This document shows, one piece after another, positions 7,728 to 19,246 of a DNA stretch of 64,000 bases (the stretch's first letter is position 1; each line of letters starts with the position of its first letter). The notes under the pieces were generated by a model. The model made no database searches. It saw nothing but the letters and a program-made list of their open reading frames with translations, and had not been told where the DNA came from. Made by a program: the position numbers and the translations under genes. This DNA comes from Pseudomonadales bacterium (GTDB lineage Bacteria > Pseudomonadota > Gammaproteobacteria > Pseudomonadales > Ketobacteraceae): assembly GCA_002701845.1 (NCBI GenBank), contig NZXG01000059.1, positions 1-64,000 of the forward strand. Direction: 5' to 3'.

Positions 7728-8084
7728 ATGAAGTCCACATTGTTTATCAATACCCGAGGCCCCTACACCACCCCCGCCGCCCAGGAAGCCCTGGATGCGG
7801 CTTTGGCCAGCGCGGCTTTCGGGGTTCCCGTGGGGCTGTTGTTCATGGGCGACGGGGTGTTTCAGATCACGGACCGGCAGCACCCGGATCCAGCCTGGTT
7901 CAAACGTACCTGTGCTCAGTTTCAATCCCTGGAACTGTATGACATCAATGCGGTTTATGTCCGACATGAAGATCTGCTGACCCGTGGCCTGGGCCCGGAG
8001 AACCTGGCCATTCCCTGCGAGACTGTGGGCGATCCGCAGATTCAGGCGCTGCTGGCCCGCTACGACAACCTGCTGAGTTTCTAG
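7728..8084 (+). CDS. tusC: Sulfurtransferase subunit TusC
   Basis: The 118-residue TusC (DsrF-like) subunit of the TusBCD complex. Typical features are the N-terminal strand STLFINTRGPY, the following AQEALDAALASAAFGVPVGLLFMGDGVF segment and the C-terminal QALLARYDNLLSF. TusC carries no essential cysteine in E. coli and is structural. It begins 12 bp after tusD and ends just ahead of tusB. Confidence 0.92.
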   Translation: MKSTLFINTRGPYTTPAAQEALDAALASAAFGVPVGLLFMGDGVFQITDRQHPDPAWFKRTCAQFQSLELYDINAVYVRHEDLLTRGLGPENLAIPCETVGDPQIQALLARYDNLLSF

Positions 8085-8085
8085 A

Positions 8086-8373
8086 ATGATCCTGCATATT
8101 GTTAACCAATCCCCCTTCACCCACCAGGCCCTGGCCCGCTGCCTCAGCCTGCGGGCGCCGGAGGACAGTGTATTGTTAATAGAAGATGGGGTGCTGCTGT
8201 TGGCCAATGCCGGGGGCCGTGCCACCCTGCCCGGCCCGGAACAGTTGTTTGTGCTGGAGGAAGACGCCGTGACGCGGGGTCTGTCACTGCAGCCCGATCT
8301 GGCCAGCGCGGTGGATTACAGCGGTTTTGTGGATCTGGTGGCGCGGCATGATAAGACCCTGAGCTGGTTCTGA
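8086..8373 (+). CDS. tusB: Sulfurtransferase subunit TusB
   Basis: The small (95-residue) TusB/DsrH subunit of the TusBCD hexamer. It starts MILHIVNQSPF, then ALARCLSLRAPEDSVLLIEDGVLL, and ends near KTLSWF, all matching the DsrH pattern. It starts one base after the tusC stop codon and ends 3 bp before tusE, so translation is probably coupled. Confidence 0.9.
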   Translation: MILHIVNQSPFTHQALARCLSLRAPEDSVLLIEDGVLLLANAGGRATLPGPEQLFVLEEDAVTRGLSLQPDLASAVDYSGFVDLVARHDKTLSWF

Positions 8374-8376
8374 ACC

Positions 8377-8709
8377 ATGATACTGCAGCTGGACGATCGA
8401 CAAATTCCCCTGGATAAAGACGGCTACCTGCAGAAGCTGACGGACTGGGATGAGTCAGTGGCGGTCGCGCTGGCGCGGGCCGAAGGCATCCAGCTGAGCC
8501 CGGCCCACTGGGAAATACTCCATCTGCTGCAACGCTTTTATCAGGAATTTGACCATTCGCCTGCAATGCGGATACTGGTAAAGTATGTGAAGCAGCAACT
8601 GGGTGAAGACAAGGGCAACAGTATCTATCTACTGCAACTGTTTCCCGGCAGCCCGGCCAAGCTGGCCGCCCGCATCGCGGGCCTGCCGCGACCCACCAAC
8701 TGTCTGTAG
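8377..8709 (+). CDS. tusE: Sulfur carrier TusE (DsrC family)
   Basis: TusE receives persulfide from TusBCD and delivers it to MnmA for 2-thiouridine formation; MnmA is encoded at 31.9 kb in this window. The 110-residue protein has the DsrC hallmarks: GYLQKLTDWDESVAVALA, HWEILHLLQRFYQEF, and the C-terminal arm RPTNCL with the conserved penultimate cysteine that carries the sulfur. The second DsrC cysteine used by dissimilatory sulfite reduction is not apparent in the C-terminal arm, as expected for TusE rather than true DsrC. Confidence 0.93.
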   Translation: MILQLDDRQIPLDKDGYLQKLTDWDESVAVALARAEGIQLSPAHWEILHLLQRFYQEFDHSPAMRILVKYVKQQLGEDKGNSIYLLQLFPGSPAKLAARIAGLPRPTNCL

Positions 8710-8714
8710 AGCCT

Positions 8715-9731
8715 ATGACCGCATCCGTCAAAACCAGCATCCCACCCCGCCATGAACACCCGTTCGCCCAGTTTGTACGGATTCTGGGCAAGGGTAAAAA
8801 GGGCACCCGTTCCCTTACCGAAGAGGAAGCCCAGACCGCCATGACCATGATCATGGAAGGCCAGGTGGAGGATGTTCAGTTGGGGGCGTTTCTGATGCTG
8901 TTGCGAGTGAAAGAGGAAAGTCCCGAGGAATTACTGGGCTTTGTGCGCGCCGTCCGCGGGCAGATATTGCCACCCCGGGTGCTCTCTGTGGATCTGGACT
9001 GGTCCTCTTACGCTGGCAAGCGCCGCCACCTGCCCTGGTATCTGTTCAGTATTTTTTTGCTGGCACAACAGGGAATCCGCGTCTTTATCCACGGCGCCAG
9101 CGGGCATACCATTGATCGCATCTACACCGAGGATATTCTCACTGATCTGGGAATGCAGGTCGCCCGCGACTGGCAGCAATGTGAACAGCACCTGGATCAG
9201 CAGGGATTTGCCTATTTTCCCCTGCAATACCTGTGTCCGCAACTGCACCGGGTGATCGAATTGCGCAATACACTGGGTTTGCGCTCGCCGGTACACACCC
9301 TGGCCCGTCTGCTCAATCCCTGCGATGCCCCGGCGGTAATCCAGGGAATCTTCCATCCGGGTTACCGCCCGGTACATCAGCTGGCGGCCCAGGCGCTGGG
9401 CTATCCCCGGGTGGACGTGATCAAGGGCGAAGCGGGCGAGATCGAACGCAATCCCGATGGCGAGTGTCTGATTCAGTCCGTGCGCAATGGGGAACTGCTG
9501 GATACCACCTGGCCGGCCATGTTCGACCGCCGCCATCGCAAGGAATCCGAGCTGGACCTGGGCCATTTTGTGGCGGTTTGGCGCGGTGATGCCGAACACG
9601 AATACGGGGAGGCGGCGGTGATCGGCACCACTGCTATCGCGCTTTGTCTGCTGGGGCGTGCCGACAACCGGGAACAGGCGGAGCCGTTGGCTCGCGAACT
9701 CTGGGCGCTCCGGGACCGGAGCCTGCTTTAA
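8715..9731 (+). CDS. ybiB: TrpD2/YbiB-like protein of the anthranilate phosphoribosyltransferase fold
   Basis: A 338-residue protein with the nucleoside/anthranilate phosphoribosyltransferase architecture: an N-terminal helical part (LTEEEAQTAMTMIMEGQVEDVQLGAFLMLLRVK), then an alpha/beta domain (WYLFSIFLLAQQGIRVFIHGAS, ELRNTLGLRSPVHTLARLLNP). E. coli YbiB (TrpD2) of this family is a nucleic-acid-binding protein without proven transferase activity, so a biosynthetic role in tryptophan should not be assumed. It starts 5 bp after tusE and is very likely co-transcribed with the sulfur relay genes, a pairing I recall from pseudomonads. Confidence 0.82.
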   Translation: MTASVKTSIPPRHEHPFAQFVRILGKGKKGTRSLTEEEAQTAMTMIMEGQVEDVQLGAFLMLLRVKEESPEELLGFVRAVRGQILPPRVLSVDLDWSSYAGKRRHLPWYLFSIFLLAQQGIRVFIHGASGHTIDRIYTEDILTDLGMQVARDWQQCEQHLDQQGFAYFPLQYLCPQLHRVIELRNTLGLRSPVHTLARLLNPCDAPAVIQGIFHPGYRPVHQLAAQALGYPRVDVIKGEAGEIERNPDGECLIQSVRNGELLDTTWPAMFDRRHRKESELDLGHFVAVWRGDAEHEYGEAAVIGTTAIALCLLGRADNREQAEPLARELWALRDRSLL

Positions 9732-9792
9732 GCAACGGTGCATCCCCCGGGCCGGAGCCCAAACCCGGGTGATCACCCGTGGGTGGTGTAAC

Positions 9793-11412
9793 TCAGACTT
9801 TAAACTGACCTGCCACGGTTTCCAGGCGCTGGGTAACGCCCTGCAACTGCTCGGTGGAGGACGCCACCTTGGCGGAACCTTCTGCAGCCCGTTGCGCGGA
9901 CTGACTGATTTCGTCGATGGCCTGCTGAATAAAATGGGACGTCTGCTGCTGCTCTTCGGTGGCAGAGGCGATCTGGGTATTCATGACGTTGATCTCCTCC
10001 ACCCGGGTGGTAATAGCTTCCAGCGAGTTACCCGCCTCGCCGGCCTGGGACACGCTCTGTTCGGCCTTGGCCTGACCGGCCGCCATCACCTCTGAAATCA
10101 CCCGTGCGGTTTTCTGCAGCTGTTCAATCACCGTATGAATTTCCTCGGTGGACTCCTGGGTACGGGAGGCCAGAGTACGTACCTCATCGGCCACCACCGC
10201 GAAACCCCGGCCGTGCTCGCCGGCCCGGGCCGCTTCAATGGCGGCATTCAACGCCAGCAGATTGGTTTGCGAGGCGATGCCCTGGATCACATCCAGAATC
10301 GCGCCCACGTTGGCGGTGTCCGCCTCCAATTGATGGATGGTCTCGCCAGCCTTGGCCACTTCGCCGGCCAGATCATTGATGGTACGAATGGTGTCTTTCA
10401 CGATGGAATGACCTTTCTGCGACTGCTCATCCGCATAGGACGCCGCCTCCGCCGCATTGGCCGTGTTGGAGGCATTCTCATTCAGACTTTCAAACATCTC
10501 GTTCATGGAGCGGTTGACGCTGACCGTGGATTCCAGCTGCTCGTTGGACACGGTTTCACTTTCATGGGCCAGCTTGCCCAACTCGCGGCTGGTGGTGGTG
10601 AGGGGCTCGATACTTTCCACCACATCGCGAATGATGCTCTGCAGTTTTTCAATGAAGGAGTTGAACCAGTACACCAGATCCCCGAATTCATCATCGGAGG
10701 TGGCCCGAATACGCTTGGTCAGATCGCCCTCACCGCTGGCAATCTCTTTGAGGGAGGCCACGATGCGGGAAATATTGGCGGTCACCGAACTGGTGATGTA
10801 CACCGCCACAGCAATCAGCAACAGAATGATCACCACGGCAATAATGGCTCCTACGTTGAGCGCACTCTGGGCCATGGCGATGGAATTGGAAATATTGGTA
10901 CTGAACAGTTCATGACTCTGATCCCGGAACTGCTGCAGTTCATCCTTCAATTGCGACTGTAACTGCCCCATTTCCTCCACCCGATCATTCAGCTGGGCAA
11001 AGTCAATATTGCCGGTGATCATACCCTCGCTGAGGGCTTTCGCGGTGGAGTAATAGCGGTTGAAATCTTTTTCCAGGCTTTCCACCTGGGCTTTCCGCTG
11101 GGGCTCCAGGCTATGAATTTCACTGAGCAGGGTGCGCATGGAGTCGGCGTTGTTATCGGCCCCCTCAATCATATCGATTTCCCCGGCGCTGACCGCGGAA
11201 TTCAGGGTTTCGGTGGTGCGCTCCAGCAACACGATCAGACCATTGGCATTTTCCAGAATGGGATAATAGCGATCCCGAACGGATTCCAGATTCTGACTGG
11301 TTTCACTATTTACCGAAAAGTTAAAAATCAGGTTGGCACCAAAACCCAGTACCCCCACCAAAGGAATCATAAACAGTTTGTATTTGATGGAGATCCGGTT
11401 AAACCAGCTCAT
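9793..11412 (-). CDS. Methyl-accepting chemotaxis protein
   Basis: A chemoreceptor of about 539 residues. I chose the ATG at 11412 (after a GGGAG site) rather than the ORF-track start at 11427. It has a first membrane helix ([18 protein letters not shown]), a roughly 150-residue helical periplasmic sensor, a second membrane helix ([20 protein letters not shown]), a HAMP domain ([22 protein letters not shown]) and the cytoplasmic signalling hairpin with its invariant tip [20 protein letters not shown]. It signals to CheW/CheA. No che genes are nearby, so it is an orphan receptor with unknown ligand. No CheR-binding pentapeptide is seen at the C-terminus (ends TVAGQFKV). Confidence 0.93.
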   Translation of the reverse strand: MSWFNRISIKYKLFMIPLVGVLGFGANLIFNFSVNSETSQNLESVRDRYYPILENANGLIVLLERTTETLNSAVSAGEIDMIEGADNNADSMRTLLSEIHSLEPQRKAQVESLEKDFNRYYSTAKALSEGMITGNIDFAQLNDRVEEMGQLQSQLKDELQQFRDQSHELFSTNISNSIAMAQSALNVGAIIAVVIILLLIAVAVYITSSVTANISRIVASLKEIASGEGDLTKRIRATSDDEFGDLVYWFNSFIEKLQSIIRDVVESIEPLTTTSRELGKLAHESETVSNEQLESTVSVNRSMNEMFESLNENASNTANAAEAASYADEQSQKGHSIVKDTIRTINDLAGEVAKAGETIHQLEADTANVGAILDVIQGIASQTNLLALNAAIEAARAGEHGRGFAVVADEVRTLASRTQESTEEIHTVIEQLQKTARVISEVMAAGQAKAEQSVSQAGEAGNSLEAITTRVEEINVMNTQIASATEEQQQTSHFIQQAIDEISQSAQRAAEGSAKVASSTEQLQGVTQRLETVAGQFKV

Positions 11413-11509
11413 CTGCAACACTCCCAAAATACGCTGACGCTCTTGTTAGATTAAGATTAGACCATGTCGGCTATTTGGGAAGAAAACTGCGCTGGATCAC
11501 ATTAGGAAA

Positions 11510-12916
11510 TCAATTGCCGGATGCTGTTGCGGCGGGTTCAAACCAGGCCAATTGCTGATGGAGGCTGACCACCGTGCCGACAATAATCAACGTCGGCGGC
11601 CTAACCTCCTCATTTGCAATGAGTTTTGGCATCTGCTCCAGGGTAGAGGTCCAGACTTTCTGATACCTGGTGGTGCCCTGCTGAACCAGGGCGATGGGGG
11701 TCTCAGCCGGCAATCCATGACCAATCAACTGTTCACAAATCACTGGCAAACCCACCAGCCCCATATAGAACACCAGGGTCTGACGGGGTTTGGCCAGGGT
11801 GTTCCAGTCCAGATCCAGGGTCCCGTCTTTCAGGTGTCCGGTGACAAAGCGCACTGACTGGGCGTGATCCCGGTGCGTGAGCGGAATGCCGGCGTAGCTG
11901 GCGCAGCCGGAGGCGGCGGTGATGCCGGGCACAACCTGAAACTGAATACCGGCCTGGGCCAGACGGTCAATCTCTTCCCCGCCCCGGCCGAAGATAAAGG
12001 GATCGCCGCCCTTGAGACGGCACACGCGACGGCCCTCCCGGGCCAGCTCTACCAGAGAATCGTTGATCTGGTTTTGGGGCAGCGCATGATTGCTGCGGGC
12101 CTTGCCCACGTAGATGCGTTCCGCATCCCGCCGTACCAGCTCCAGCACCTCCGGACTCACCAGGCGGTCATAGAGCACCACATCCGCCTGCTGCATCAGC
12201 CGCAGCGCCCGGAAGGTCAGCAGATCCGGATCCCCCGGCCCCGCCCCCACCAGGTACACTTCACCCCGGGGCAGCTCCGCTGTTGTAATCTCGGCCAGTT
12301 GTTGCTGCAGCCTGGACTCAGCCTCTTGTTCCCGACCGGCGAACACCAGCTCGGCCACCGGCCCTTCCAGCACCCGTTCCCAAAAACCCCGCCGCTGATT
12401 GACATCGGCAAAACGGGCTTTGGCCTGGTCCCGGAATCGCCCCACCAGGGCCGCCAGGCGACCATAGCCGGCGGGAATGGTGGATTCCAGCTTGGCCCGG
12501 ATCATCCGTGCCAGCACCGGTGACTGACCGCCACTGGAAATGGCCATCACCAACGGTGACCGATCCACAATGGAAGGCAGAATAAAACTGCATAGCGCGG
12601 GGTTATCCACCACATTGACAGGAATGTTGTGCGCACCGGCCTCTTGGGAGACCTGCGAATTAAGCACATCATCGTCGGTGGCGGCGATCACCAGCGCCAT
12701 GCCCTCCAGGTCCTGGCTCTGGTACTGGCGTTGCAGGCGTTCGCTGCCGGCGGCCGCCAGCAGTTCATCCATCGCCGGTTCAAAGGCCGTCGCCACCACC
12801 CGCAGCCGAGCCCCGGCACGCAACAGCATGGAGGCCTTGCGGGTGGCCACTTCGCCGCCACCCACCACTAAACAGGGCTTGTCGGTTACCTGGTAGAACA
12901 GGGGGAGATAGTCCAT
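11510..12916 (-). CDS. cysG: Siroheme synthase CysG
   Basis: A 468-residue fusion making siroheme from uroporphyrinogen III. The start at 12916 ([10 protein letters not shown]) is preferred to the ORF-track start, which would run into serS. Residues ~1-150 are the precorrin-2 dehydrogenase/ferrochelatase half ([18 protein letters not shown] as NAD site, [14 protein letters not shown]). Residues ~215-460 are the SAM-dependent uroporphyrinogen methyltransferase ([54 protein letters not shown]). Siroheme serves assimilatory sulfite and nitrite reductases. It lies 10 bp behind serS, as in Pseudomonas. Confidence 0.96.
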   Translation of the reverse strand: MDYLPLFYQVTDKPCLVVGGGEVATRKASMLLRAGARLRVVATAFEPAMDELLAAAGSERLQRQYQSQDLEGMALVIAATDDDVLNSQVSQEAGAHNIPVNVVDNPALCSFILPSIVDRSPLVMAISSGGQSPVLARMIRAKLESTIPAGYGRLAALVGRFRDQAKARFADVNQRRGFWERVLEGPVAELVFAGREQEAESRLQQQLAEITTAELPRGEVYLVGAGPGDPDLLTFRALRLMQQADVVLYDRLVSPEVLELVRRDAERIYVGKARSNHALPQNQINDSLVELAREGRRVCRLKGGDPFIFGRGGEEIDRLAQAGIQFQVVPGITAASGCASYAGIPLTHRDHAQSVRFVTGHLKDGTLDLDWNTLAKPRQTLVFYMGLVGLPVICEQLIGHGLPAETPIALVQQGTTRYQKVWTSTLEQMPKLIANEEVRPPTLIIVGTVVSLHQQLAWFEPAATASGN

Positions 12917-12926
12917 AACCGCTCCT

Positions 12927-14219
<1,293 letters not shown>

Positions 14220-14310
14220 TTAACTCGCACTCTGGTGGTTGATGGTTCAGTGTCGCTATTGTACCTGAACCGGGTTGCGGAAGTCCTCCGCGCCAGCCTG
14301 ACCCGGAAGC

Positions 14311-14694
14311 TTAAAAAATGTTGCGTGCCAGCCCCATGCCGGCCCAGGCACCCACCACACAGACCAGGCAATTACCCAGTACATTCAGCAGCGCCAGTGT
14401 CAGTTGCTGATCCTGCAACAATCGCACGGTTTCAAAAGAGAAGGTGGAAAAGGTGGTGAAAGCCCCCAGAAACCCCACCAGCACCAACAGGCGCAGGGGT
14501 TCACGCAACTGAGTGGCGGAGAGGATCACCACCACCAGCACACCGAACAGAAATGAGCCCAGGCTGTTCACGGCAAAGGTGCCCAGGGGAAACGCGGAAC
14601 GATTCCATTCGTTCAGCCAGGCTGATATCCAGAACCGACTGCAGGCGCCCAGGGCTCCCCCCACCGCCACCCACAGGAACTGACTCCAATGCAT
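14311..14694 (-). CDS. crcB: Fluoride channel CrcB/Fluc
   Basis: A 127-residue membrane protein with four predicted helices that forms the dual-topology dimeric fluoride export channel. Family motifs are GGALGACSRFWI at the N-terminus, NSLGSFLFGVL with the conserved pore Asn, and GFLGAFTTFSTFSFE with the paired phenylalanines lining the fluoride path. The ORF-track start at 14745 is replaced by the ATG at 14694 (MHWSQFLW), which overlaps nothing essential and lies 1 bp from the rarA stop codon. No crcB (fluoride) riboswitch is seen, because the gene is tightly packed behind rarA. Confidence 0.93.
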   Translation of the reverse strand: MHWSQFLWVAVGGALGACSRFWISAWLNEWNRSAFPLGTFAVNSLGSFLFGVLVVVILSATQLREPLRLLVLVGFLGAFTTFSTFSFETVRLLQDQQLTLALLNVLGNCLVCVVGAWAGMGLARNIF

Positions 14695-14695
14695 G

Positions 14696-16036
14696 TCACG
14701 AATCCCCCCCATAACGCTGCCAGGCGCTGGCCGCGTCCAGCCCACGCAGATACTTCAGCTTTTCGGCAATCTTGATTTCCAGCCCCCGGGGCACCGGCTC
14801 ATACCACTGTTGGCCGCTGATCTCCGGCGGCAGGTACTTTTCCCCCGCGGCGTACGCTTCCGGGTAATCATGGGCGTAGCGGTACTCTTCCCCGTAGCCC
14901 TGTTGTTTCATCAGTTTGGTGGGGGCATTACGCAGATGCAGCGGCACCTCGTGACTGGGTGCCTCTGCCACCTGCCGCCGGATCTGATTAAATGCCTGAT
15001 ACACCGCATTGCTTTTCGGCGCCACCGCCATGTAAGCCACCGCCTGGGCAATGGCCAGTTCCCCTTCCGGACTGCCCAGCCGGGTCTGGACATCCCAGGC
15101 ATTGAGGGCGATCTGCAGGGCCCGGGGGTCGGCATTGCCGATATCCTCGCTGGCCATGCGCACCACCCGCCGCGCGACATACAACGGATCACAACCCCCA
15201 TCCAGCATCCGCACCAGCCAATACAAGGCGCCGTCCGGGGAGGATCCCCGCACCGCCTTATGCAACGCGGAAATCTGGTCGTAAAACGCCTCGCCGCCCT
15301 TGTCAAACCGACGCCATTCGGAACCCAGAGCCTGGCGGATAATGGCCTCATCCAGTTGGGTTTTGGCTTCCGCCCGGGCCAGCTCCACACTGATTTCCAG
15401 CAGATTCAGGGCGCGTCGGGCATCACCGTCCGCCAGCGCCGCGATGCGGGCCAGCGCCGGCTCCGGCAAGGCAATCCCTTCGCCACCCACACCGCGCTCC
15501 TTATCCTCCGCCGCCAGTTGCAACAGACGCGCGATGGCCGGTTCGGAAATCGGTTTCAGCACGTATACCCGGGCCCGGGACAGCAAGGCATTGTTCAGCT
15601 CAAAGGAGGGATTTTCAGTGGTGGCGCCGATAAAAATCACCGTGCCGTCTTCGATATAGGGCAGGAAGGCATCCTGTTGCGCTTTGTTAAAACGATGCAC
15701 TTCATCCACGAACAACAGGGTTTTGCGGCCGAAACGTAATTGCTCCTTGGCCTGCTCAATCGCGGCGCGAATTTCCTTCACCCCGCTCAATACCGCGGAA
15801 ATGGAGAGGAACTGGGCATCCACATAACTGGCCAGAATCATGGCCAGGGTGGTTTTCCCCACCCCGGGCGGACCCCACAAAATCATCGAATGCACATGGC
15901 CCGCCTCAATAGAGCGCCGCAGGGGCTGATCCGGCCCGAAAAGGTGCTCCTGCCCCACATAGTCATCCAGGGTGCTGGGACGCATGCGGGAAGCCAGCGG
16001 TTGCCAGGTACGCTCCTCCTCAAACAGTCCGGCCAT
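14696..16036 (-). CDS. rarA: Replication-associated recombination AAA+ ATPase RarA
   Basis: A 446-residue member of the RarA/MgsA/WRNIP1 family that acts at stalled replication forks. The AAA+ core shows Walker [12 protein letters not shown] (about residue 55), Walker [11 protein letters not shown], sensor 1 [11 protein letters not shown] and the arginine-finger region [10 protein letters not shown]. The C-terminal tetramerisation part starts near [15 protein letters not shown]. It lies between lolA (4 bp upstream) and crcB. Confidence 0.96.
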   Translation of the reverse strand: MAGLFEEERTWQPLASRMRPSTLDDYVGQEHLFGPDQPLRRSIEAGHVHSMILWGPPGVGKTTLAMILASYVDAQFLSISAVLSGVKEIRAAIEQAKEQLRFGRKTLLFVDEVHRFNKAQQDAFLPYIEDGTVIFIGATTENPSFELNNALLSRARVYVLKPISEPAIARLLQLAAEDKERGVGGEGIALPEPALARIAALADGDARRALNLLEISVELARAEAKTQLDEAIIRQALGSEWRRFDKGGEAFYDQISALHKAVRGSSPDGALYWLVRMLDGGCDPLYVARRVVRMASEDIGNADPRALQIALNAWDVQTRLGSPEGELAIAQAVAYMAVAPKSNAVYQAFNQIRRQVAEAPSHEVPLHLRNAPTKLMKQQGYGEEYRYAHDYPEAYAAGEKYLPPEISGQQWYEPVPRGLEIKIAEKLKYLRGLDAASAWQRYGGDS

Positions 16037-16040
16037 GACG

Positions 16041-16679
16041 TCAGTTTTCCCGAATCACATCCACACCCTCGGGCAGTTCCAGCTCGAACCGGGAGTCGGG
16101 AATCGGTTGGTTAACCTGCACGGGCTTGAATTCGATGCGGGTGGTCTGGCCCAGGTTATCCTCCAGATACATGTCCCGCAGCCTCTTTTCATAAAAGTGC
16201 ACCCGCAACAGGGCAAACATGGTCTCTTCGTCCTTGGGCCGCAGATCGAACCGCCACTCACCGGTTTTATCAAAGTGATAGGCGGACACATTAAATCGCT
16301 CACTGATTTTGGATGGGTCACCGCTCAATAACAGCGCCGGGGTGTTGCCCACCTGCTGGTCCAGCTTTTTGATGGTGGCCTGCTCCAGATCCGGATCATA
16401 GATCCGGAGTTCTTTGCCATCGGATACGATCTGCTGGGGAAAAGGATCGTTGGTGTCCCAGCGGAATTGACCGGGTCGTTGAATCCACAGAGTACCGGTG
16501 ACGTTTTGCAGGGCATTCTGTTTGGCGTCCATCACCCACTGCTCAAATTCGGCTTCCATGGACTGGATGCCGCCGAGAAAGTCCGTGAGCTTGGGCGCGG
16601 CCTGTTCCGGCGCCACTTCACCGGCGAGAACAAATCCACCGATGCAGGCCAGCCAGCCGGCGATAAAATACTTCAACAT
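16041..16679 (-). CDS. lolA: Outer-membrane lipoprotein carrier LolA
   Basis: A 212-residue periplasmic chaperone that carries lipoproteins from LolCDE to LolB. A signal peptide is evident ([20 protein letters not shown]). The mature domain has the LolA pattern: [44 protein letters not shown], and [17 protein letters not shown]. It is transcribed after ftsK and immediately before rarA, a widely conserved order. Confidence 0.95.
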   Translation of the reverse strand: MLKYFIAGWLACIGGFVLAGEVAPEQAAPKLTDFLGGIQSMEAEFEQWVMDAKQNALQNVTGTLWIQRPGQFRWDTNDPFPQQIVSDGKELRIYDPDLEQATIKKLDQQVGNTPALLLSGDPSKISERFNVSAYHFDKTGEWRFDLRPKDEETMFALLRVHFYEKRLRDMYLEDNLGQTTRIEFKPVQVNQPIPDSRFELELPEGVDVIREN

Positions 16680-16769
16680 AATGAGGTTATTCCGTTTGCG
16701 TGCCGAATGTGTGGTTGCCGGTGCGGTGACCGGCGTGACCAGTATACCCAGCGGTTGCTGAATGGGAAA

Positions 16770-19166
16770 TTAACGGGGAGGCGGTGCGATCACTTCCCGC
16801 TGACCGTTGCTGCCCATCTCCGACACCACGCCGGCCTCTTCCATGGCTTCGATCATCCGGGCGGCCCGGTTGTAGCCGATTTTCAGTTTGCGTTGCACCG
16901 ACGAGATGGACGCACGCCGGGATTCGGTGACAAACGCCACCGCCTGATCATACAGGGGATCGGATTCGGAATCACCGCCCCCGCCGTCGGCCTCGTCGCC
17001 GGGCGCGGGGCCAGCCTCATGGGTGCCTTCCAGGATTTCCTCCAGGTAATCCGGTTCCCCACGCCGGCGCCAGTCATCACACACCCGATGCACTTCATCA
17101 TCCGCCACAAAGGCGCCGTGCACCCGCACCGGCAGGCCGGTGCCGGGGGGCAGGTAGAGCATGTCGCCATGCCCCAGCAGTTGTTCTGCTCCCCCCTGAT
17201 CGAGGATGGTGCGGGAATCCACTTTCGAGGACACCTGAAACGCCATCCGGGTAGGCACATTGGCTTTGATCAGACCGGTAATCACATCCACCGAGGGCCG
17301 CTGGGTGGCCAGAATCAGATGAATACCGGCAGCCCTGGCTTTCTGGGCAATACGGGCGATCTGCTCTTCCACCTTTTTGCCCACGATCATCATCATATCG
17401 GCGAATTCATCCACCACCACCACGATGAAGGGCAAGGGGGTCAGATCCTCCGGTTCCTGACTGTCCAGCTCCGGTTTGAACAGGGGATCCTTGATCGGTT
17501 CGCCGGCCTTGATGGCATCTTTGATTTTGCGGTTGTAGCCCGCCAGGTTGCGCACCCCCATGGCCGCCATCAGCCGGTAGCGACGCTCCATTTCCGCCAC
17601 ACACCAGCGCAGGGCATTGGACGCCTCTTTCATATCCGTCACCACCGGCGTCAGCAGATGGGGAATATTGTCGTACACCGAAAGCTCCAGCATCTTCGGA
17701 TCGATCATAATCAGGCGCAATTCTTCCGGCGTGGCCTTGAACAACATGCTCAACAACATGGCATTGAGGCCCACGGATTTACCTGAGCCGGTGGTACCGG
17801 CCACCAGCAGATGGGGCATTTTCTGCAGATCCGCCACCACCGACTGCCCGGAAATATCCTTGCCCAGGGCCAGTGCCAGGGGCGAATGCACTTTCTCGTA
17901 CTCCTGGGACGCCACCACTTCGCTGAGGCGGATAATCTCCCGGTCCTCGTTGGGAATCTCGATCCCCACCACCGTCTTGCCGGGAATCACCTCCACTACT
18001 CGCACACTGATCACCGCCAGGGAGCGGGCCAGATCCTTCGCCAGATTGGTGATCCGGCTGACTTTGACCCCGGGGGCGGGCTGAATTTCAAAGCGGGTGA
18101 CCACCGGCCCGGGCATCACGTTTTCCACTTCCGCTTCCACGTTGAAATCCCGCAGCTTCAGTTCCAGCAACCGCGACATGCTTTCCAGGGTTTCCGTGGA
18201 GTAGCCCTTTTTGCCGTGCTTGTCCGCCGGGTCCAGCAGGGCGATGGCCGGCAGCTCGCCGGACACCGGGGTGTCGAACAGGCTTTTCTGACGCTCTTTC
18301 TCCGCCCGCTTTGACGCCTCTTTCTGGGGCTTGGGCAGTTCAATCACCGGGGGTTTGCGGGACTGCTGCCGCGCCTGCTCCTGTTTCAGTGCCGCCTGGC
18401 GTTGCTTCACCGCCTGTTTGGCGGCCTTTTCCTGGGCCTTTTTCGCCTGCAGGTCAGCCCGGGCATCGCGGCGGGTCTGCCATTTTTCCCGCAACGAGCC
18501 AAGCCAGCTCCAGAAACCCAGGCTGAGTCGGCCGGTGGCGTCAATCACCCGGATCCAGGATACATCCGCGAACATGGTCAGCCCCACCAGAAACAGGGCC
18601 AGCAGTACTAATGTAGCCCCCAGAATATTCAAGGCATGCAGAGCCGCACTGCCCACCTCGATCCCCAGAATACCGCCGGCGGCATTGCGCCCGGCGGCGT
18701 CAATCTCCGGCAGTGAGCCCGGGGTCACATCAAAATGCAGATACGCCAGCCCGGTGGCCCCCACCATGGTCATGGCAAAGCCCAGGAACCGCAGCCCCGC
18801 CAGCAACCAGCTCCAGGGCTTACTGACGTCACGAAACACCAGCCAGGCACGATAGGCGATCAGCAGCGGGAACAGGTAGGCAAGATAACCAAACAGGGAC
18901 ATCAACACATCGGCGCACCAGGCTCCGGTGCGCCCCCCCAGGTTATGGACACTGCGACCATTGCCCAGGCTACTCCAGCCCGGGTCCTGAATGTCGAACG
19001 AGCTCAGTGCCAGCAGCAGATACAGGGAAAGGAAAAACAGAAAGATCATGCCGCCTTCGCGCACACCGCGCACCAGCAGCACAATCCAGGGAGCTGTTTC
19101 CGCTTGTCTTTGGGCTTGATCTTTTTTCAAGGTATCCCCGGCACGAAGAATATTGACTGGCTTCAT
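16770..19166 (-). CDS. ftsK: DNA translocase FtsK
   Basis: A 798-residue septal DNA pump that clears chromosome termini and activates XerCD recombination. The N-terminal ~190 residues hold about four membrane helices. The linker (roughly 200-300) is short, charged and Gln/Lys-rich, so this is a compact FtsK compared with the 1329-residue E. coli protein. The motor domain contains Walker [17 protein letters not shown] and Walker [15 protein letters not shown]. The C-terminal winged-helix gamma domain ([26 protein letters not shown]) recognises KOPS-type sequences. It heads the minus-strand run to lolA and rarA. Confidence 0.96.
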   Translation of the reverse strand: MKPVNILRAGDTLKKDQAQRQAETAPWIVLLVRGVREGGMIFLFFLSLYLLLALSSFDIQDPGWSSLGNGRSVHNLGGRTGAWCADVLMSLFGYLAYLFPLLIAYRAWLVFRDVSKPWSWLLAGLRFLGFAMTMVGATGLAYLHFDVTPGSLPEIDAAGRNAAGGILGIEVGSAALHALNILGATLVLLALFLVGLTMFADVSWIRVIDATGRLSLGFWSWLGSLREKWQTRRDARADLQAKKAQEKAAKQAVKQRQAALKQEQARQQSRKPPVIELPKPQKEASKRAEKERQKSLFDTPVSGELPAIALLDPADKHGKKGYSTETLESMSRLLELKLRDFNVEAEVENVMPGPVVTRFEIQPAPGVKVSRITNLAKDLARSLAVISVRVVEVIPGKTVVGIEIPNEDREIIRLSEVVASQEYEKVHSPLALALGKDISGQSVVADLQKMPHLLVAGTTGSGKSVGLNAMLLSMLFKATPEELRLIMIDPKMLELSVYDNIPHLLTPVVTDMKEASNALRWCVAEMERRYRLMAAMGVRNLAGYNRKIKDAIKAGEPIKDPLFKPELDSQEPEDLTPLPFIVVVVDEFADMMMIVGKKVEEQIARIAQKARAAGIHLILATQRPSVDVITGLIKANVPTRMAFQVSSKVDSRTILDQGGAEQLLGHGDMLYLPPGTGLPVRVHGAFVADDEVHRVCDDWRRRGEPDYLEEILEGTHEAGPAPGDEADGGGGDSESDPLYDQAVAFVTESRRASISSVQRKLKIGYNRAARMIEAMEEAGVVSEMGSNGQREVIAPPPR

Positions 19167-19246
19167 TTTAGCGGTAAATCAGCCAGTTGCACAAACTTCT
19201 GATAATCTGCCTTAAGAAGTTAGTGTAACCTGATAGGCCGAAGCAC

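Noticed and set aside
16467-17786. 439-residue plus-strand ORF opposite ftsK/lolA
   Set aside because: Histidine- and glycine-rich shadow frame of ftsK; nothing in it resembles a protein family.
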